A DNA stretch of 39,487 bases from a virus: positions 1-39,487 of the IMG/VR virus record IMGVR_UViG_3300044492_000304, one strand, 5' to 3'. Both the position numbers and the translations under genes were made by a program. The notes under the pieces were generated by a model that made no database searches, was not told where the DNA came from, and saw only the letters and a list, made by a program, of their open reading frames with translations. Of this stretch, positions 30,776 to 39,487 are shown in pieces (the first letter of the stretch is position 1; each line of letters opens with the position of its first letter).

Positions 30776-32443
30776 GTGTCGGTCATCCCCGAGGAGATCC
30801 TGGCGCTGCTCGACCGGGCGGTCCAGCCCGATCCCGAGCCCAGCGTCACGCTCGCCCGGCCCACGCTCGACGACCTGGCGACAACGCGCTACACGCTCGC
30901 GCTGAGCAGCCCCATCGATGCCAAGCTGCGCCACATCCCGTATGTCAGCCTGAGCTTCGAACAGCAGGAGGGCGAGGTCGCCACGCGCCTGACGGCCTCG
31001 ATCCCGGACGTCGACAGCGACCTGGGCCCGCTCTGGGAACTGTGCCGCATGGGCACGCCGCTGTTCCTGCTGAGCGGCCAGAGCAGGCTGGTCGAGATGT
31101 TTCGCGGCCAGATCGTCGAGGTGGGCGACCGCACCACCAATGGCGGCGCCTTCGGCCTCATGGCCTACGACGGGCTGCACAACGCGCTGCGGTCCAAATA
31201 CGACCTCATCATCGGCACCGACACGACCATCAGCGAGATCGTCAGGCAGTACTGCGCCAAGGCGCAGGTCGAGACGGGCTACATCGAGGAGCCGGGCGTC
31301 AAGCTGGGGCCGCAGATCTTTCGCCAGGACACGATGATCGATGGCCTGACCAAGGCGCTCAAGCAGGTCGCCAGCAAGGGCGGCGGCATCCTCAAGCTGC
31401 GCGCCGTGCAGGGCAAGCTCGAGTTAGTTCGCCCGGCCAACAACCCGGCCATCTACCACTTCCGCACGGGCGGCACGGCGGTGTCGACCACGATCAAAGG
31501 CAGCATCGCGGACATGATCAACAGTGTCGTCGTCATGGGCCACGGCGCCGACGACGAGCAACTGCCCGTGCTGAAGACCATCTCGAGCGACGCGGGCTTC
31601 AACGGCGCGCAGGAGATGGTCTATATGGCCGAGGCCGACTCCGACGAGGCCGTTCGCCTCGAGGCCGAGTCGATCCTGGCCGAGAAGGGCTTCCCCGTCT
31701 GGACCTACTCGCACACGGGCTTCGCGGTGCCGGGCATCTACAAGTGGGAGCGCGTCCACATCACCGACGGCATCGTCGACAACCACTTCATCATCTCGGG
31801 CCTGAGCATGGATCTGGTCGCCCGGACGATGCAGATGAGCCTGCTGACGACCGAGGACATCGCTCGAGCGACGCGCCAGATCGAGATCGAGGTGGCCCTC
31901 GAGAAGCTCAAGGCGACCGAGACCGCCACGGACAAGGACACGACCAAGAGCACGGCCACGGGCGTGGCGCTGATCAAGCAGGCGGCCAAGAGCGTCATGG
32001 GCCTGGCCTACGTCCTGGGCGGCGCGGGCGGCCGCAGCGACTTCAGCGCCGACATGCACCACGTCGGCACCGACTGCTCGGGCTTCGTCTCGTGGATCAC
32101 CAAGCGCCTGGGCGGCAGCACGGGCACGACCACCGACGCCATCGCCAGCGCCAGCACGCTGATCCAGACCAACGGCACCGACCAGGCCAAGCCCGGCGAC
32201 TACATCCTGTACTGGGACGGCGGCGCCTCGCAGGCAGGCATGGCCTATCCGCACGTGGCGATGTGGCTGGGTGGCGGCCAGGTCATCGAATCAGGCGGCA
32301 GCACCAAGCCCTCGAGCATCGGCATCGGCACGCTGCTGACGGGCTATCCACGCTATGAGGTGCGACGCAACGAGGCGGTCTTCCAGAAGGTCAACGCGAC
32401 ACCCGCCAAGGCGACCTCGACCACCAAGAAGTCGCGAGTCTGA
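30776..32443 (+). CDS. Baseplate hub protein fused to NlpC/P60 peptidase
   Basis: GTG 30776 follows the preceding TGA directly. Residues 1-370 resemble XkdQ/gpD-like hub proteins ([20 protein letters not shown], then [11 protein letters not shown], then [13 protein letters not shown], then [20 protein letters not shown]). After a charged linker, residues about 400-540 form an NlpC/P60 domain with Cys434 in [12 protein letters not shown], His493 in [18 protein letters not shown], and [10 protein letters not shown]-like [13 protein letters not shown] between them. The enzyme would cut peptidoglycan stem peptides during penetration. A hub with a built-in endopeptidase is known in other phages but is a useful marker. 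Confidence 0.88.
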   Translation: MSVIPEEILALLDRAVQPDPEPSVTLARPTLDDLATTRYTLALSSPIDAKLRHIPYVSLSFEQQEGEVATRLTASIPDVDSDLGPLWELCRMGTPLFLLSGQSRLVEMFRGQIVEVGDRTTNGGAFGLMAYDGLHNALRSKYDLIIGTDTTISEIVRQYCAKAQVETGYIEEPGVKLGPQIFRQDTMIDGLTKALKQVASKGGGILKLRAVQGKLELVRPANNPAIYHFRTGGTAVSTTIKGSIADMINSVVVMGHGADDEQLPVLKTISSDAGFNGAQEMVYMAEADSDEAVRLEAESILAEKGFPVWTYSHTGFAVPGIYKWERVHITDGIVDNHFIISGLSMDLVARTMQMSLLTTEDIARATRQIEIEVALEKLKATETATDKDTTKSTATGVALIKQAAKSVMGLAYVLGGAGGRSDFSADMHHVGTDCSGFVSWITKRLGGSTGTTTDAIASASTLIQTNGTDQAKPGDYILYWDGGASQAGMAYPHVAMWLGGGQVIESGGSTKPSSIGIGTLLTGYPRYEVRRNEAVFQKVNATPAKATSTTKKSRV

Positions 32444-33636
32444 TGCCCAGCCGACTCGACGGCGCCTCGAGTGTCGCGGTCGCCGTCCGCGACTTCATGG
32501 TCCAGGCGCGCAGCGGCGCGGTCCCGGGCTACGAGCGCGGGCTGGTCAACAGCGACGGCTCGCTGCAGCCCGATAGCTGGTCCGGGCCACCGTTCGCGCC
32601 ACCTGGCGAGGGCGGCGGCCAGATGCTCGAGTACCTCCTGGGCACGCCGCTCGACGAGGGCTACACCGAGACCGCGCTCGTCGGCGTGACCATCGACGGC
32701 ACGCTCGTCGAGCACAGCCACCACCACAACGGCCTGCTGCCCGGCGACCGGGTGATGCTGATCTGGCTCAACCACGGCACGCCAGCGGCGCAGCCCGTGG
32801 TCATCCAGAACCTGAGCGGCCAGCCCGGCACGGGCAGCCAGCCCAACCCGGGCGCGCCAGGTCCGCCAGGGCCTGCGGGCCCGGCGGGCCCGGCGGGCCC
32901 GGCGGGCACGCCCGGGACACCTGGCGCCGCTGGCGGGCAGGGTCCGACAGGCGCGACCGGGCCGCCAGGCAGCAACGGGCCTGCCGGGGCGACCGGGCCT
33001 GCGGGTCCACGCGGCAATCCCGGCCCGACGGGCGCCGATGGACCACCTGGCCTGACCGGGCCTATCGGCCAGACTGGCGCGACCGGGCCTATCGGCCCGG
33101 TTGGCCCGCAGGGCACGCCTGGCCCGGCGGCCACCTGGCGCGGGCCGTGGACGGCAACGACCGACTACGTCGTCTGGGACGCGGTCAGCTACTTCGGCTC
33201 GAGCTACATCGCCGCCGAGGATCCCGTCGTCGGCACCTCGCCGCTGGTCTACCCGTGGGTACTGATGGCGGCGCGAGGCAGCCAGGGCCCGGCGGGCACG
33301 CCCGGGACGGGCGGCGGCGTCCACGAGGAGTTCCTGCCCGCCAACGGCGCCACCTTCGTCGACCTGGCCAACGCCGCGACGGTCGTCCTCGTCGTCGCTC
33401 GAGCAGGCGTCGTCCAGAGCGCGGTGGCGGGCGACTACAGCCTGAGCGGCCAGCGGCTGAGCTTCGCGGACGCCTTCAACGGCAGCCAACGCCTCGTCGT
33501 CGCCTACGAGGCCACAGGCACGGGTGGGGGTGGTGGAGGCCCGGCCCCCGAGTATGGCGTGGATTCCGACCTGCGCGCTTACATACAGCGCGTCATGGCG
33601 GTCATCGACCCCGGCGGCGCGCCGCCACCACCCTGA
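32443..33636 (+). CDS. Baseplate spike-like protein with collagen-like region
   Basis: ATG 32443 overlaps the hub stop (TGATG). Residues 1-130 have the OB-fold character of spike or gpV/XkdS-region proteins ([20 protein letters not shown], then [12 protein letters not shown]). Residues 137-229 are collagen-like Gly-X-Y. A Trp-rich segment follows ([20 protein letters not shown]), typical of carbohydrate-binding modules in tail proteins, then a short second Gly-X-Y run and a beta domain. The ending is Gly- and Pro-rich. It may be the central spike or a trimeric fibre anchored to it. Confidence 0.75.
   Translation: MPSRLDGASSVAVAVRDFMVQARSGAVPGYERGLVNSDGSLQPDSWSGPPFAPPGEGGGQMLEYLLGTPLDEGYTETALVGVTIDGTLVEHSHHHNGLLPGDRVMLIWLNHGTPAAQPVVIQNLSGQPGTGSQPNPGAPGPPGPAGPAGPAGPAGTPGTPGAAGGQGPTGATGPPGSNGPAGATGPAGPRGNPGPTGADGPPGLTGPIGQTGATGPIGPVGPQGTPGPAATWRGPWTATTDYVVWDAVSYFGSSYIAAEDPVVGTSPLVYPWVLMAARGSQGPAGTPGTGGGVHEEFLPANGATFVDLANAATVVLVVARAGVVQSAVAGDYSLSGQRLSFADAFNGSQRLVVAYEATGTGGGGGGPAPEYGVDSDLRAYIQRVMAVIDPGGAPPPP
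32851..33129 (+). repeat. Collagen-like Gly-X-Y tract
   Basis: 31 consecutive Gly-X-Y triplets (residues 137-229) including [19 protein letters not shown] and [13 protein letters not shown]. At the DNA level, bases about 32878-32906 contain short perfect 9-base repeats of GGCCCGGCG type, which could slip and vary in length. Confidence 0.9.
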
Positions 33637-33653
33637 AGGAGATCACTGCGACT

Positions 33654-34055
33654 ATGGCTGGCTCCAAGACCGACGCGTTCGAGACGCGCCTGCTCAACCA
33701 CATTTTCAAGGGCGGCGCGACGCCTGCCTTCACCGCGTTGTCGACGGTCTACGTCGCGCTGATGACCACCGTGCCCTCCGACTCGAGCGCGGGCGTCGAG
33801 GTCACGGGCTCGAGCTATGCCCGGGCGAGCGTCGCGGCGGCAAGCTGGACGACGCCGACCAATCAGGTCCAGAACAGCGTCGAGGTCGTCTTCCCGGCCG
33901 TCACCGGGTCGGCCTACACCGTCGTCGGCTGGGCCATCTTCGATGCCACGACGAGCGGCAACATGCTCTACTGGGGCGACACGACCTCGACCACGATGAA
34001 CGTGGGCGACGTGCCGCGCTTCGCGCCGAACGCGATCACGATCACCGAGGACTGA
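33654..34055 (+). CDS. Conserved phage structural protein (Gp80-like)
   Basis: This 133-residue protein starts at ATG 33654, with AAGGAG 12 or so bases upstream. The sequence follows a widespread phage pattern: FETRLLNHIFKGGATPAF, TVYVALMTTVPSDSSAGVEV, GSSYARASVAAASW, then VGWAIFDATTSGNMLYWGD and GDVPRFAPNAITITED. It is all-beta and usually found among tail fibre genes. I associate it with the Gp80-like family, from memory. Its role is probably structural, in baseplate or fibre attachment. Confidence 0.7.
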   Translation: MAGSKTDAFETRLLNHIFKGGATPAFTALSTVYVALMTTVPSDSSAGVEVTGSSYARASVAAASWTTPTNQVQNSVEVVFPAVTGSAYTVVGWAIFDATTSGNMLYWGDTTSTTMNVGDVPRFAPNAITITED

Positions 34056-34075
34056 GCCGGGCCAACTAACCGCCC

Positions 34076-37000
34076 GTGCCGATCTCGGCGCGTACTCCGA
34101 CCAGTGGCACGGCCGCGCTCAGCGCGGCCTTCACGCTGACCCTGCCGACGGGTGTCGCGGCAGGCGACTTCCTCGTGCTCGTCGTCACCAACGCCTGGAC
34201 GACGAGCGGCCCGGCGGCGCCGACGGGCTGGACGCGCAACTACGCCGCCTCAGCGGGCACGGCCCAGTTCTGCGGCGTCTACACGGCGCGGTATTCGGCG
34301 GGCCTGACGCTCAACTTCACCAACGTCGGCGCTATCGCCGCCTGGGTCTGCGGCGCCTACTTCCAGGCAGGCTTCAGCATCGCCCTCGACACGGCGGTGG
34401 TGGCGGCCACCAGCACCGCCAACAACGCGACGATGTCGACGGGCGCGCCGTCGACGGCCCAGGCGGGCGACTACGAGGTGCTGGCCTACGGCTGGGGCTC
34501 GAACGCGACGATCACCGCCGCCGCGAACATGACCATCGACCGCCAGCAGGTCAACAGCACGACCTGCGCGGCCGCCCTGGGCCACAACAACACCAACCCG
34601 CTAGGCCACCCGGTGACGGCGACAGCCTTCGCGCCGACGCTGAGTGCGACCAACCGCGCCAAGACGGGCGTCGGCATCCTGCTCAGGGCCTACACCACCG
34701 ACCTGACCGTGGCGGCCGCAGGCAAGGCCGCCACGGCCGTCAGCGGCGCGGGCGGCGGACCCATCGCGCTGGTCGCCTCGCTGGCCGAGTCACCGGGCAC
34801 GTCGCACGGCTTCACCACCAGCGCGCTCAACACGACGGGCGCGAACCTGTTCGTGATCGGCGTCGGCGGCATCAACGGGCCCTGGACGCTGACCGACTCG
34901 CAGGGCAATTCCTACGCCCCGGCCGAGTACGTCGACGGCTCGGGCTTCGGCAACCCTCGCGGCAACGCGATCTACTACGCCACGGGCACGGGCGGCCCGG
35001 GCCACACGTTCACCATCGCCGGGACCAGCAACTTCACCGCGCTCTGCGTCGCGGCCTACAGCGGCGCCGCCGCGAGTCCGCTCGGGTCGCCCAGTTCGCA
35101 CGTCGCCAACGGCAGCGCGTCGACCTCGGTGCCTGGCTCGATCACGCCCGCCGTGCCCAACGCGCTGGTCATCACGACGCAGGGCGGCCAGGACGGTCAG
35201 GCGACCGCCTCGACGATCAGCGCGGGCTTCTCCACGCCACTGGCCGTGCCCAACGGCGGTGGCCGCCAGATGTCATACCTGGCCTATCAGGTCCAGGGCG
35301 CGGCGGCGGCCGCGAACCCGACATGGACCTTGCCATCTTCGGTCGCCAACTGGTCGACCATCGCCTACTTCAGGCCTGCGCCCAGCAGCGGCGGCCTGGG
35401 CGCGTATCGCCCGCTTAGCGGCACGGCGCTAGGCGCAGCCACGGCCAGCGGGTCGATTGTCGCGGCCGGGCCACCGCCGCCTGGCTACGCGCTGGTGGCG
35501 TCGGTCTCGGGGCAGGACAACGACACCTTCAGCACGGTGGCGATTGATACGACTGGGGCGACGCTGCTGGTCGTCTGCTGGTGCCAGGCGAATGCCAAGC
35601 CGACGCTGTCCGACAACTACGGCAACACCTACGTCCTGGCCAGGGAAAACGACGGCGGTGATCGCAACGCGGCCATCTCGTATGTGGCGCTGCCGACGGT
35701 GGGCCCCGGTCACATTCTCACGCTGACCGGGACGGATATTTTCGCCTCGGCCCAGTTCTACGCCTTCCGTGGCGCGGCGTCGGCGCCGCTTGACCAGACC
35801 GGCCAAGCCTTTGACTACACCGATCCCATGAGTGGCCCAACGCTGACCCCCACCGAGGATGGCGAACTGCTGGTCGTCATCGACCAGTTCGACAACTCGG
35901 CCACAATCGGCACCTGGGGGCCTAGCGGCTGGGCGGCGGCGCTGGGCTTCGCAGGCACTGGCGGCAGCATCCTGGGCTCCTGCTCGAGCTACCTGATCCA
36001 GACCACCGCCGCCGCTGCGACGCCGATCCACACCCTGGGCGCGCCGCAGGGCCGCTTCGTCGCCATGGCGACCTTCAAAGCGGCCACTGGCGCACCCGTC
36101 GGGGGCTACCGCAACCTAACCGCCAGTGCCACGGGCGCGGCGACCTCGAGCGCCACGGCCACTGCCCGTCGCGCCCTGAGCGCCGCTAGCACGGGCGCGG
36201 CGAGCCCCACCGCCACACCGACGCGCTACCGCCGCCTCGCCGCCAGCGTCACCAGCAACGGCCTGGCGACCACGACGGCCACGGCCACGCGCAGGCGGCC
36301 ACTGAGCACCAGCATCCAGGGCGTCGGCAGCGCGAACGCGACCGTCACGCGCCGTCGGGCGATGGCGGCCGTCACCTCGAGCGGCACCTCGAGCACGGCA
36401 GCCACGGTCAGGCGCATCCGCCCGCTGGCGGCCACCGCGCAGGGTGCCTCGAGCACCACCGCCACGCTCTACACGACCAACCCGACCATCCCGGCGGTCA
36501 GCAGCCTGGGCCAGGCGACGGCGGCTGCCACACCGACGCGCAGGCGCAGCGCGGGCAGCGGCTCGAGCGCAGGCGTCGCGACCGTCGGCGGCCAGGTCGG
36601 CAAGGTCTCGCCGCAGCTACAGAACGGCACCAGCGCAGGCCAGGCGACGACGGTCGCGACCGCCTCGCGCAAGCGCACCGCCGGGCTGGTGACGAGCGCA
36701 GGCACGGCCACCACCACCGCTCTGCCTGGCCGCATCCGCTCGCTGGCGGCGTTCAGCGCGGGCACCGCCACCACCGCCGCTCTGCCTGGCCGGGTGCGCA
36801 CACTGGCGTCGATCTCGAGCGCGGGCACCGCCATCGCCACGGCCCGGCTCAACGGCCCGCTGCGCGGCGCAAGCATCGGCACGGCGACCGTCAACGGCTT
36901 CGTCTTCAAGGTCTCGCCGCAGATCCCGAGCGTCACCAGCGCGGGCAAGGCGACGGCCACCGGGCTGCTGGGCGCGGTCCGCCGCCTGGCGCCGAGCAGC

Positions 37001-37852
37001 GCCACGGGCACGGCCAGCGTCAGCGTCAGCCTCTCGCGCCGCAGGCCGCTCCTGGGCTCGAGCGCGGGTCGGGCCAGCACCACCGCCAGCGCGACGCGGA
37101 TCCGCCCGTTAGCCGCCACCGCGCCGGGCCGCGCCACGACCATCGCCACCGCCACGCGCCGCAGGCCGCTCCTCGCCACGGCGACAGGCCAGGCCACCAC
37201 CACGGCGGGCCTGGCAGGCGGCGCGCTGGGCATCACAGCGGCGGGCCGGGCGACCACCACCGCCACGCTGAGTGTCAAGCGCCGCTTGCTGGCCACGGCA
37301 GCGGCCGCCGCCGCGACGACCGCCACACCCACCCGCAAACGCGCCCTGGGCGTACGGACGGCCACTGGCCAGGCGACGACGGCCGGGACGCCGACCAAGA
37401 TCCGCGCCACGCTGACGGCCGCGAGCGCAGGCCAGGCGACGACGCTCGCGCCAGTGCTCAGTCGGCGCCGCTCGCTGCAGACGGCGACGGCGGCAGGTCG
37501 GGCCAGCACGACCGCCGAGATCATCGCGGGTATTTCCCGGGCGCTGTTCGCCAGCGCCTCGAGCCAGACGACGGTCACGGGCAAGCCCACGCGCATCCGC
37601 TGGCTGCAACTGACGACCATCGTCATCGGCACCTCGAGCACCACCGCCACGGTCAAGGCCCGCCGAGCGCTACGCGGCACCAGCGCGGGCCGGGCCAGCG
37701 CCGTCGGGCTGCTCGAGGTGCGCATCGGCCAGGTCGTCGTCCTGTGGGATACAGTCGGCGCGCAGTTCGTCTTTCCCCCGAGGCCTGGCCTGGCAGAAGT
37801 AACCTGGGGCGTTGTTGACGATCAATTTGTGCTGGGTGAGGTGAGCCGATGA
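34076..37852 (+). CDS. Large repeat-rich tail adhesin (1258 aa)
   Basis: GTG 34076 begins the frame; no clear ribosome site is visible. Residues 1-680 hold three related beta domains, each with a strand ending in a VVxxxN or VIGVGG-type core and an AYSGA or AFRGA motif (GDFLVLVVTNAW, then TGANLFVIGVGGINGPWTLT, then TGATLLVVCWCQANAKPTLS). Residues about 680-1215 are imperfect ~25-30 residue repeats. The C-terminus is a short beta segment (QVVVLWDTVGAQFVFPPRPG). This looks like a trimeric fibre with a long shaft, exposed on the virion for host binding. Confidence 0.8.
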   Translation: MPISARTPTSGTAALSAAFTLTLPTGVAAGDFLVLVVTNAWTTSGPAAPTGWTRNYAASAGTAQFCGVYTARYSAGLTLNFTNVGAIAAWVCGAYFQAGFSIALDTAVVAATSTANNATMSTGAPSTAQAGDYEVLAYGWGSNATITAAANMTIDRQQVNSTTCAAALGHNNTNPLGHPVTATAFAPTLSATNRAKTGVGILLRAYTTDLTVAAAGKAATAVSGAGGGPIALVASLAESPGTSHGFTTSALNTTGANLFVIGVGGINGPWTLTDSQGNSYAPAEYVDGSGFGNPRGNAIYYATGTGGPGHTFTIAGTSNFTALCVAAYSGAAASPLGSPSSHVANGSASTSVPGSITPAVPNALVITTQGGQDGQATASTISAGFSTPLAVPNGGGRQMSYLAYQVQGAAAAANPTWTLPSSVANWSTIAYFRPAPSSGGLGAYRPLSGTALGAATASGSIVAAGPPPPGYALVASVSGQDNDTFSTVAIDTTGATLLVVCWCQANAKPTLSDNYGNTYVLARENDGGDRNAAISYVALPTVGPGHILTLTGTDIFASAQFYAFRGAASAPLDQTGQAFDYTDPMSGPTLTPTEDGELLVVIDQFDNSATIGTWGPSGWAAALGFAGTGGSILGSCSSYLIQTTAAAATPIHTLGAPQGRFVAMATFKAATGAPVGGYRNLTASATGAATSSATATARRALSAASTGAASPTATPTRYRRLAASVTSNGLATTTATATRRRPLSTSIQGVGSANATVTRRRAMAAVTSSGTSSTAATVRRIRPLAATAQGASSTTATLYTTNPTIPAVSSLGQATAAATPTRRRSAGSGSSAGVATVGGQVGKVSPQLQNGTSAGQATTVATASRKRTAGLVTSAGTATTTALPGRIRSLAAFSAGTATTAALPGRVRTLASISSAGTAIATARLNGPLRGASIGTATVNGFVFKVSPQIPSVTSAGKATATGLLGAVRRLAPSSATGTASVSVSLSRRRPLLGSSAGRASTTASATRIRPLAATAPGRATTIATATRRRPLLATATGQATTTAGLAGGALGITAAGRATTTATLSVKRRLLATAAAAAATTATPTRKRALGVRTATGQATTAGTPTKIRATLTAASAGQATTLAPVLSRRRSLQTATAAGRASTTAEIIAGISRALFASASSQTTVTGKPTRIRWLQLTTIVIGTSSTTATVKARRALRGTSAGRASAVGLLEVRIGQVVVLWDTVGAQFVFPPRPGLAEVTWGVVDDQFVLGEVSR
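36107..37725 (+). repeat. Shaft repeats in the adhesin (TRRRPLxATxxGxATTTA type)
   Basis: About 20 imperfect units share a basic cluster, a PL or SL, then A/S-x-GxAT and a run of Thr/Ala, for example TRRRPLLATATGQATTTA and RRPLLGSSAGRASTTASA. Arg lies at a nearly fixed spacing, which suggests stacked beta turns with regularly placed positive charge. Each unit has diverged at the DNA level. Confidence 0.8.
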
Positions 37853-38298
37853 CAACGCTGGTCCCCAACGAGATGATCGCCAACCCGGCGGTCAGCATCA
37901 TCTCGGCGCCAAGCGTGGTCGGGCCGCTCACCGCCGCCACCATGCTGATCATCAACAACGCGGTCCAGCAGCCGCAGATCGCGACGCCCACGCCGCCGCC
38001 GCCAGGCTCGATGCGCCTGTATCCAAAGGGCGACGGGCACTACTACACGCTCGCCGCCGACGGCACCGAGACCGAGCTAGGCACGGGCGGCGCGGGCCCC
38101 AGCGCCGCCACCTTCGTGTTCAACCAGCTTATGCCGTCCGCATCCTGGGTCATCGACCACAACCTGGGGCGCTGGCCATCGGTCACGGTGATCGATTCGG
38201 GTAACAGCGTGATCATCGCCAACGTCGCGTACGTCACCAGCGACCGGGTCGTCGTGAGCTTCGGCTCGCCAACCTCAGGAAAGGCCTACCTCAACTAA
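37849..38298 (+). CDS. Short tail fibre protein
   Basis: ATG 37849 overlaps the adhesin stop as ATGA. The 149-residue product has a hydrophobic N-terminus (AATMLIINNAV), a module PPPPGSMRLYPKGDGHYYTL, and a C-terminal tip fold common in phage receptor-binding proteins (FVFNQLMPSASWVIDHNLGR, then WPSVTVIDSGNSVI, then VVVSFGSPTSGKAYLN). The YPKGDG module recurs in the next gene. Confidence 0.75.
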   Translation: MTTLVPNEMIANPAVSIISAPSVVGPLTAATMLIINNAVQQPQIATPTPPPPGSMRLYPKGDGHYYTLAADGTETELGTGGAGPSAATFVFNQLMPSASWVIDHNLGRWPSVTVIDSGNSVIIANVAYVTSDRVVVSFGSPTSGKAYLN

Positions 38299-39487
38299 TG
38301 CCAACTCTGGGCGCACCCCTCGACTTCGCCACCTATGAGGCGCGCAGCCTGCGGGCGCACCAGTTAGGCGCCGCGCCGTCCTCGCCAGTCACGGGCCAGC
38401 TTTACTACAACACCGCCGACAACACGCTGTACTGGCGCGACAACATCGGCTGGGTATCGGGGCGTGGGCTGACGCTGCCGCTCGCCCAGCACTTGCTGTT
38501 CAACCCGGACAACACCTTCGACATCGGCGCGTCTGGCGCGAGCCGCCCCAGGTCGGTGTACGCCCGGGGCCCGATCTACTCCTCCGAGGGCACGACCAGC
38601 GCGGTCGCCATCGGCGTCAACCCGGGCGCGGGCACGAGCGCCTGGATCGTCGGCGGCAACTTCGGCTTCCTGCTCTTCGGGTCTGGCGCGACCTCCTACT
38701 GGTCGATGAACACCAGCGCGTTCCAGCCGTCTGTTGACAACACGATGGACATCGGCGGGTCGGGGCAGCGCGTTCGCAGTCTGTACCTGAGTAACTTCGC
38801 CCAGATCGCCGGGATCACGACGCCAGCCAATCCGCCCGCAGGCTCGTTCAAGTTCTACCCCAAGTCGGACGGCAACTTCTACAGGCTCGACAGCGCAGGC
38901 AACGAGTCGGTCTTCAGCGTCGGCGGTGCGACGCCGCCAGCGACAACCACGACCCAGGGCATCATCCAGCTAGCAGGCGACCTGGCTGGCACCGCCAGCG
39001 CCCCGCAGATCGCCGCCGGGGTCATCACCGACGCCGAGGTGGCGGTGGCCAACAAGGACGGCGCGGCGGGCACGCCGAGCTTGCGGACGATTGGTCCGGG
39101 CAGTCTGCAGGCGATGGCAGGCAGCACCCGCCTGGACACCATCCCGGCCCCGTCTGGCACCGTCAGCATGAACAGCCAGCGGCTCATCGCGCTGGCTTCG
39201 CCGTCCAGCGGCACCGATGCGGCCAACAAAGCGTATGTCGACGCGGCGACGCAGGGCCTGGATGTCAGGACGTCGTGTCGCGTGGCGAGTACTGGCGACG
39301 TCAATATCGTGGCCGCCCCGGCGACCATCGACGGCGTGACCATGAGCGTCAACGACCGCGTCCTGCTGAAGGACCAGGCCGACCCCCGGAATAACGGCAT
39401 CTGGGTGTACGCCGGGGCCGGGAGCGGCCTGGCTCGAGCGGCCGACGCGGACACGTCGGCCGAGGTCAACCCGGGCATCTTCACCTT
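38298..39487 (+). CDS. Tail fibre protein, 3' end outside window
   Basis: ATG 38298 overlaps the preceding TAA (TAATG), and the frame stays open to the window end, giving at least 396 residues. It starts with an attachment-like segment (PVTGQLYYNTADNTLYWRDN). Two DIG-x-SG motifs follow (FDIGASGASRPRSVYA and MDIGGSGQRVRSLYL), typical of beta-helical fibres. Then come PPAGSFKFYPKSDGNFYRLD and the conserved fibre stretch NSQRLIALASPSSGTDAANK, AYVDAATQGLDVR, VNDRVLLKDQADPRNNGIWV. It is probably a long side tail fibre. Confidence 0.85.
   Translation, partial: MPTLGAPLDFATYEARSLRAHQLGAAPSSPVTGQLYYNTADNTLYWRDNIGWVSGRGLTLPLAQHLLFNPDNTFDIGASGASRPRSVYARGPIYSSEGTTSAVAIGVNPGAGTSAWIVGGNFGFLLFGSGATSYWSMNTSAFQPSVDNTMDIGGSGQRVRSLYLSNFAQIAGITTPANPPAGSFKFYPKSDGNFYRLDSAGNESVFSVGGATPPATTTTQGIIQLAGDLAGTASAPQIAAGVITDAEVAVANKDGAAGTPSLRTIGPGSLQAMAGSTRLDTIPAPSGTVSMNSQRLIALASPSSGTDAANKAYVDAATQGLDVRTSCRVASTGDVNIVAAPATIDGVTMSVNDRVLLKDQADPRNNGIWVYAGAGSGLARAADADTSAEVNPGIFT

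Noticed and set aside
32851-33129. Repetitive DNA considered as a CRISPR-like or VNTR element
   Set aside because: Repeats follow Gly-X-Y codon periodicity within a gene; no spacer structure.
1-39487. tRNA, rRNA, CRISPR array, insertion sequence or integrase
   Set aside because: None could be recognised on either strand.

Overview
The window is a GC-rich (roughly two-thirds G+C by eye) stretch of a tailed bacteriophage or prophage genome. It holds the packaging, head, lysis-like and contractile-tail modules in the usual order, almost all on the + strand. A tail sheath followed by a tail tube, LysM and hub genes makes it a myovirus-type particle. No integrase, replication gene, repressor or tRNA is visible, so lifestyle cannot be judged. 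The host is unknown. Long Thr-Pro membrane-anchored stalks (as in many Chloroflexota secreted proteins), TANNNT-type -10 boxes placed directly before start codons, and high G+C suggest a Chloroflexota or Actinomycetota host. This is inference only.

Layout. 1-3440: a partial gene, a small-terminase-like gene, two Cys-pair proteins, three very small membrane proteins and the large terminase, mostly with start/stop overlaps. 3466-5431: portal, a small membrane protein and a reverse-strand Pro/Gln-rich gene. 5625-13055: a 2476-residue protein with a MuF (minor head protein) domain, a long array of beta modules on Pro-rich linkers, a HipA/PI4-kinase-like domain and a C-terminal domain that may be an ADP-ribosyltransferase. 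13052-13788: two unknown genes. 13999-16678: a mixed-strand cassette with a secreted lysozyme-like protein, membrane microproteins and two anchored Pro/Thr-rich stalk proteins on the minus strand. 16909-20841: three small unknown proteins, a protease-scaffold fusion, a decoration protein and the major capsid protein. 20864-24146: an unknown protein, head-tail connectors, a tail-terminator-like protein and another small unknown. 24146-32443: sheath, tube, tail assembly chaperone with a probable -1 frameshift, tape measure with a transglycosylase domain, LysM protein, and a hub fused to an NlpC/P60 peptidase. 32443-39487: a collagen-containing spike, a short structural protein, a 1258-residue repeat-rich adhesin and two tail fibres, the last running off the window.

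How it fits together. TerS/TerL package DNA through the portal. The protease-scaffold fusion would shape and then mature the capsid; a Gly-Glu-Met tripeptide occurs seven times in it and once near the N-terminus of the major capsid protein, which suggests the maturation cleavage site. The giant MuF protein could be packaged and ejected with the DNA, bringing host-modifying enzymes into the cell, comparable in concept to T4 Alt. Tail peptidoglycan-active domains would help penetration and the fibre cluster would bind the host.

Genome-wide signals not explained by genes: the hexamers SAGCTS (S = C or G) appear absent, with matching shifts in leucine, glutamine and glutamate codon choice; CTCGAG is strongly over-represented in all three codon phases; and several genes lacking a Shine-Dalgarno sequence have a TANNNT box 6-12 bases before the start, suggesting leaderless transcripts.
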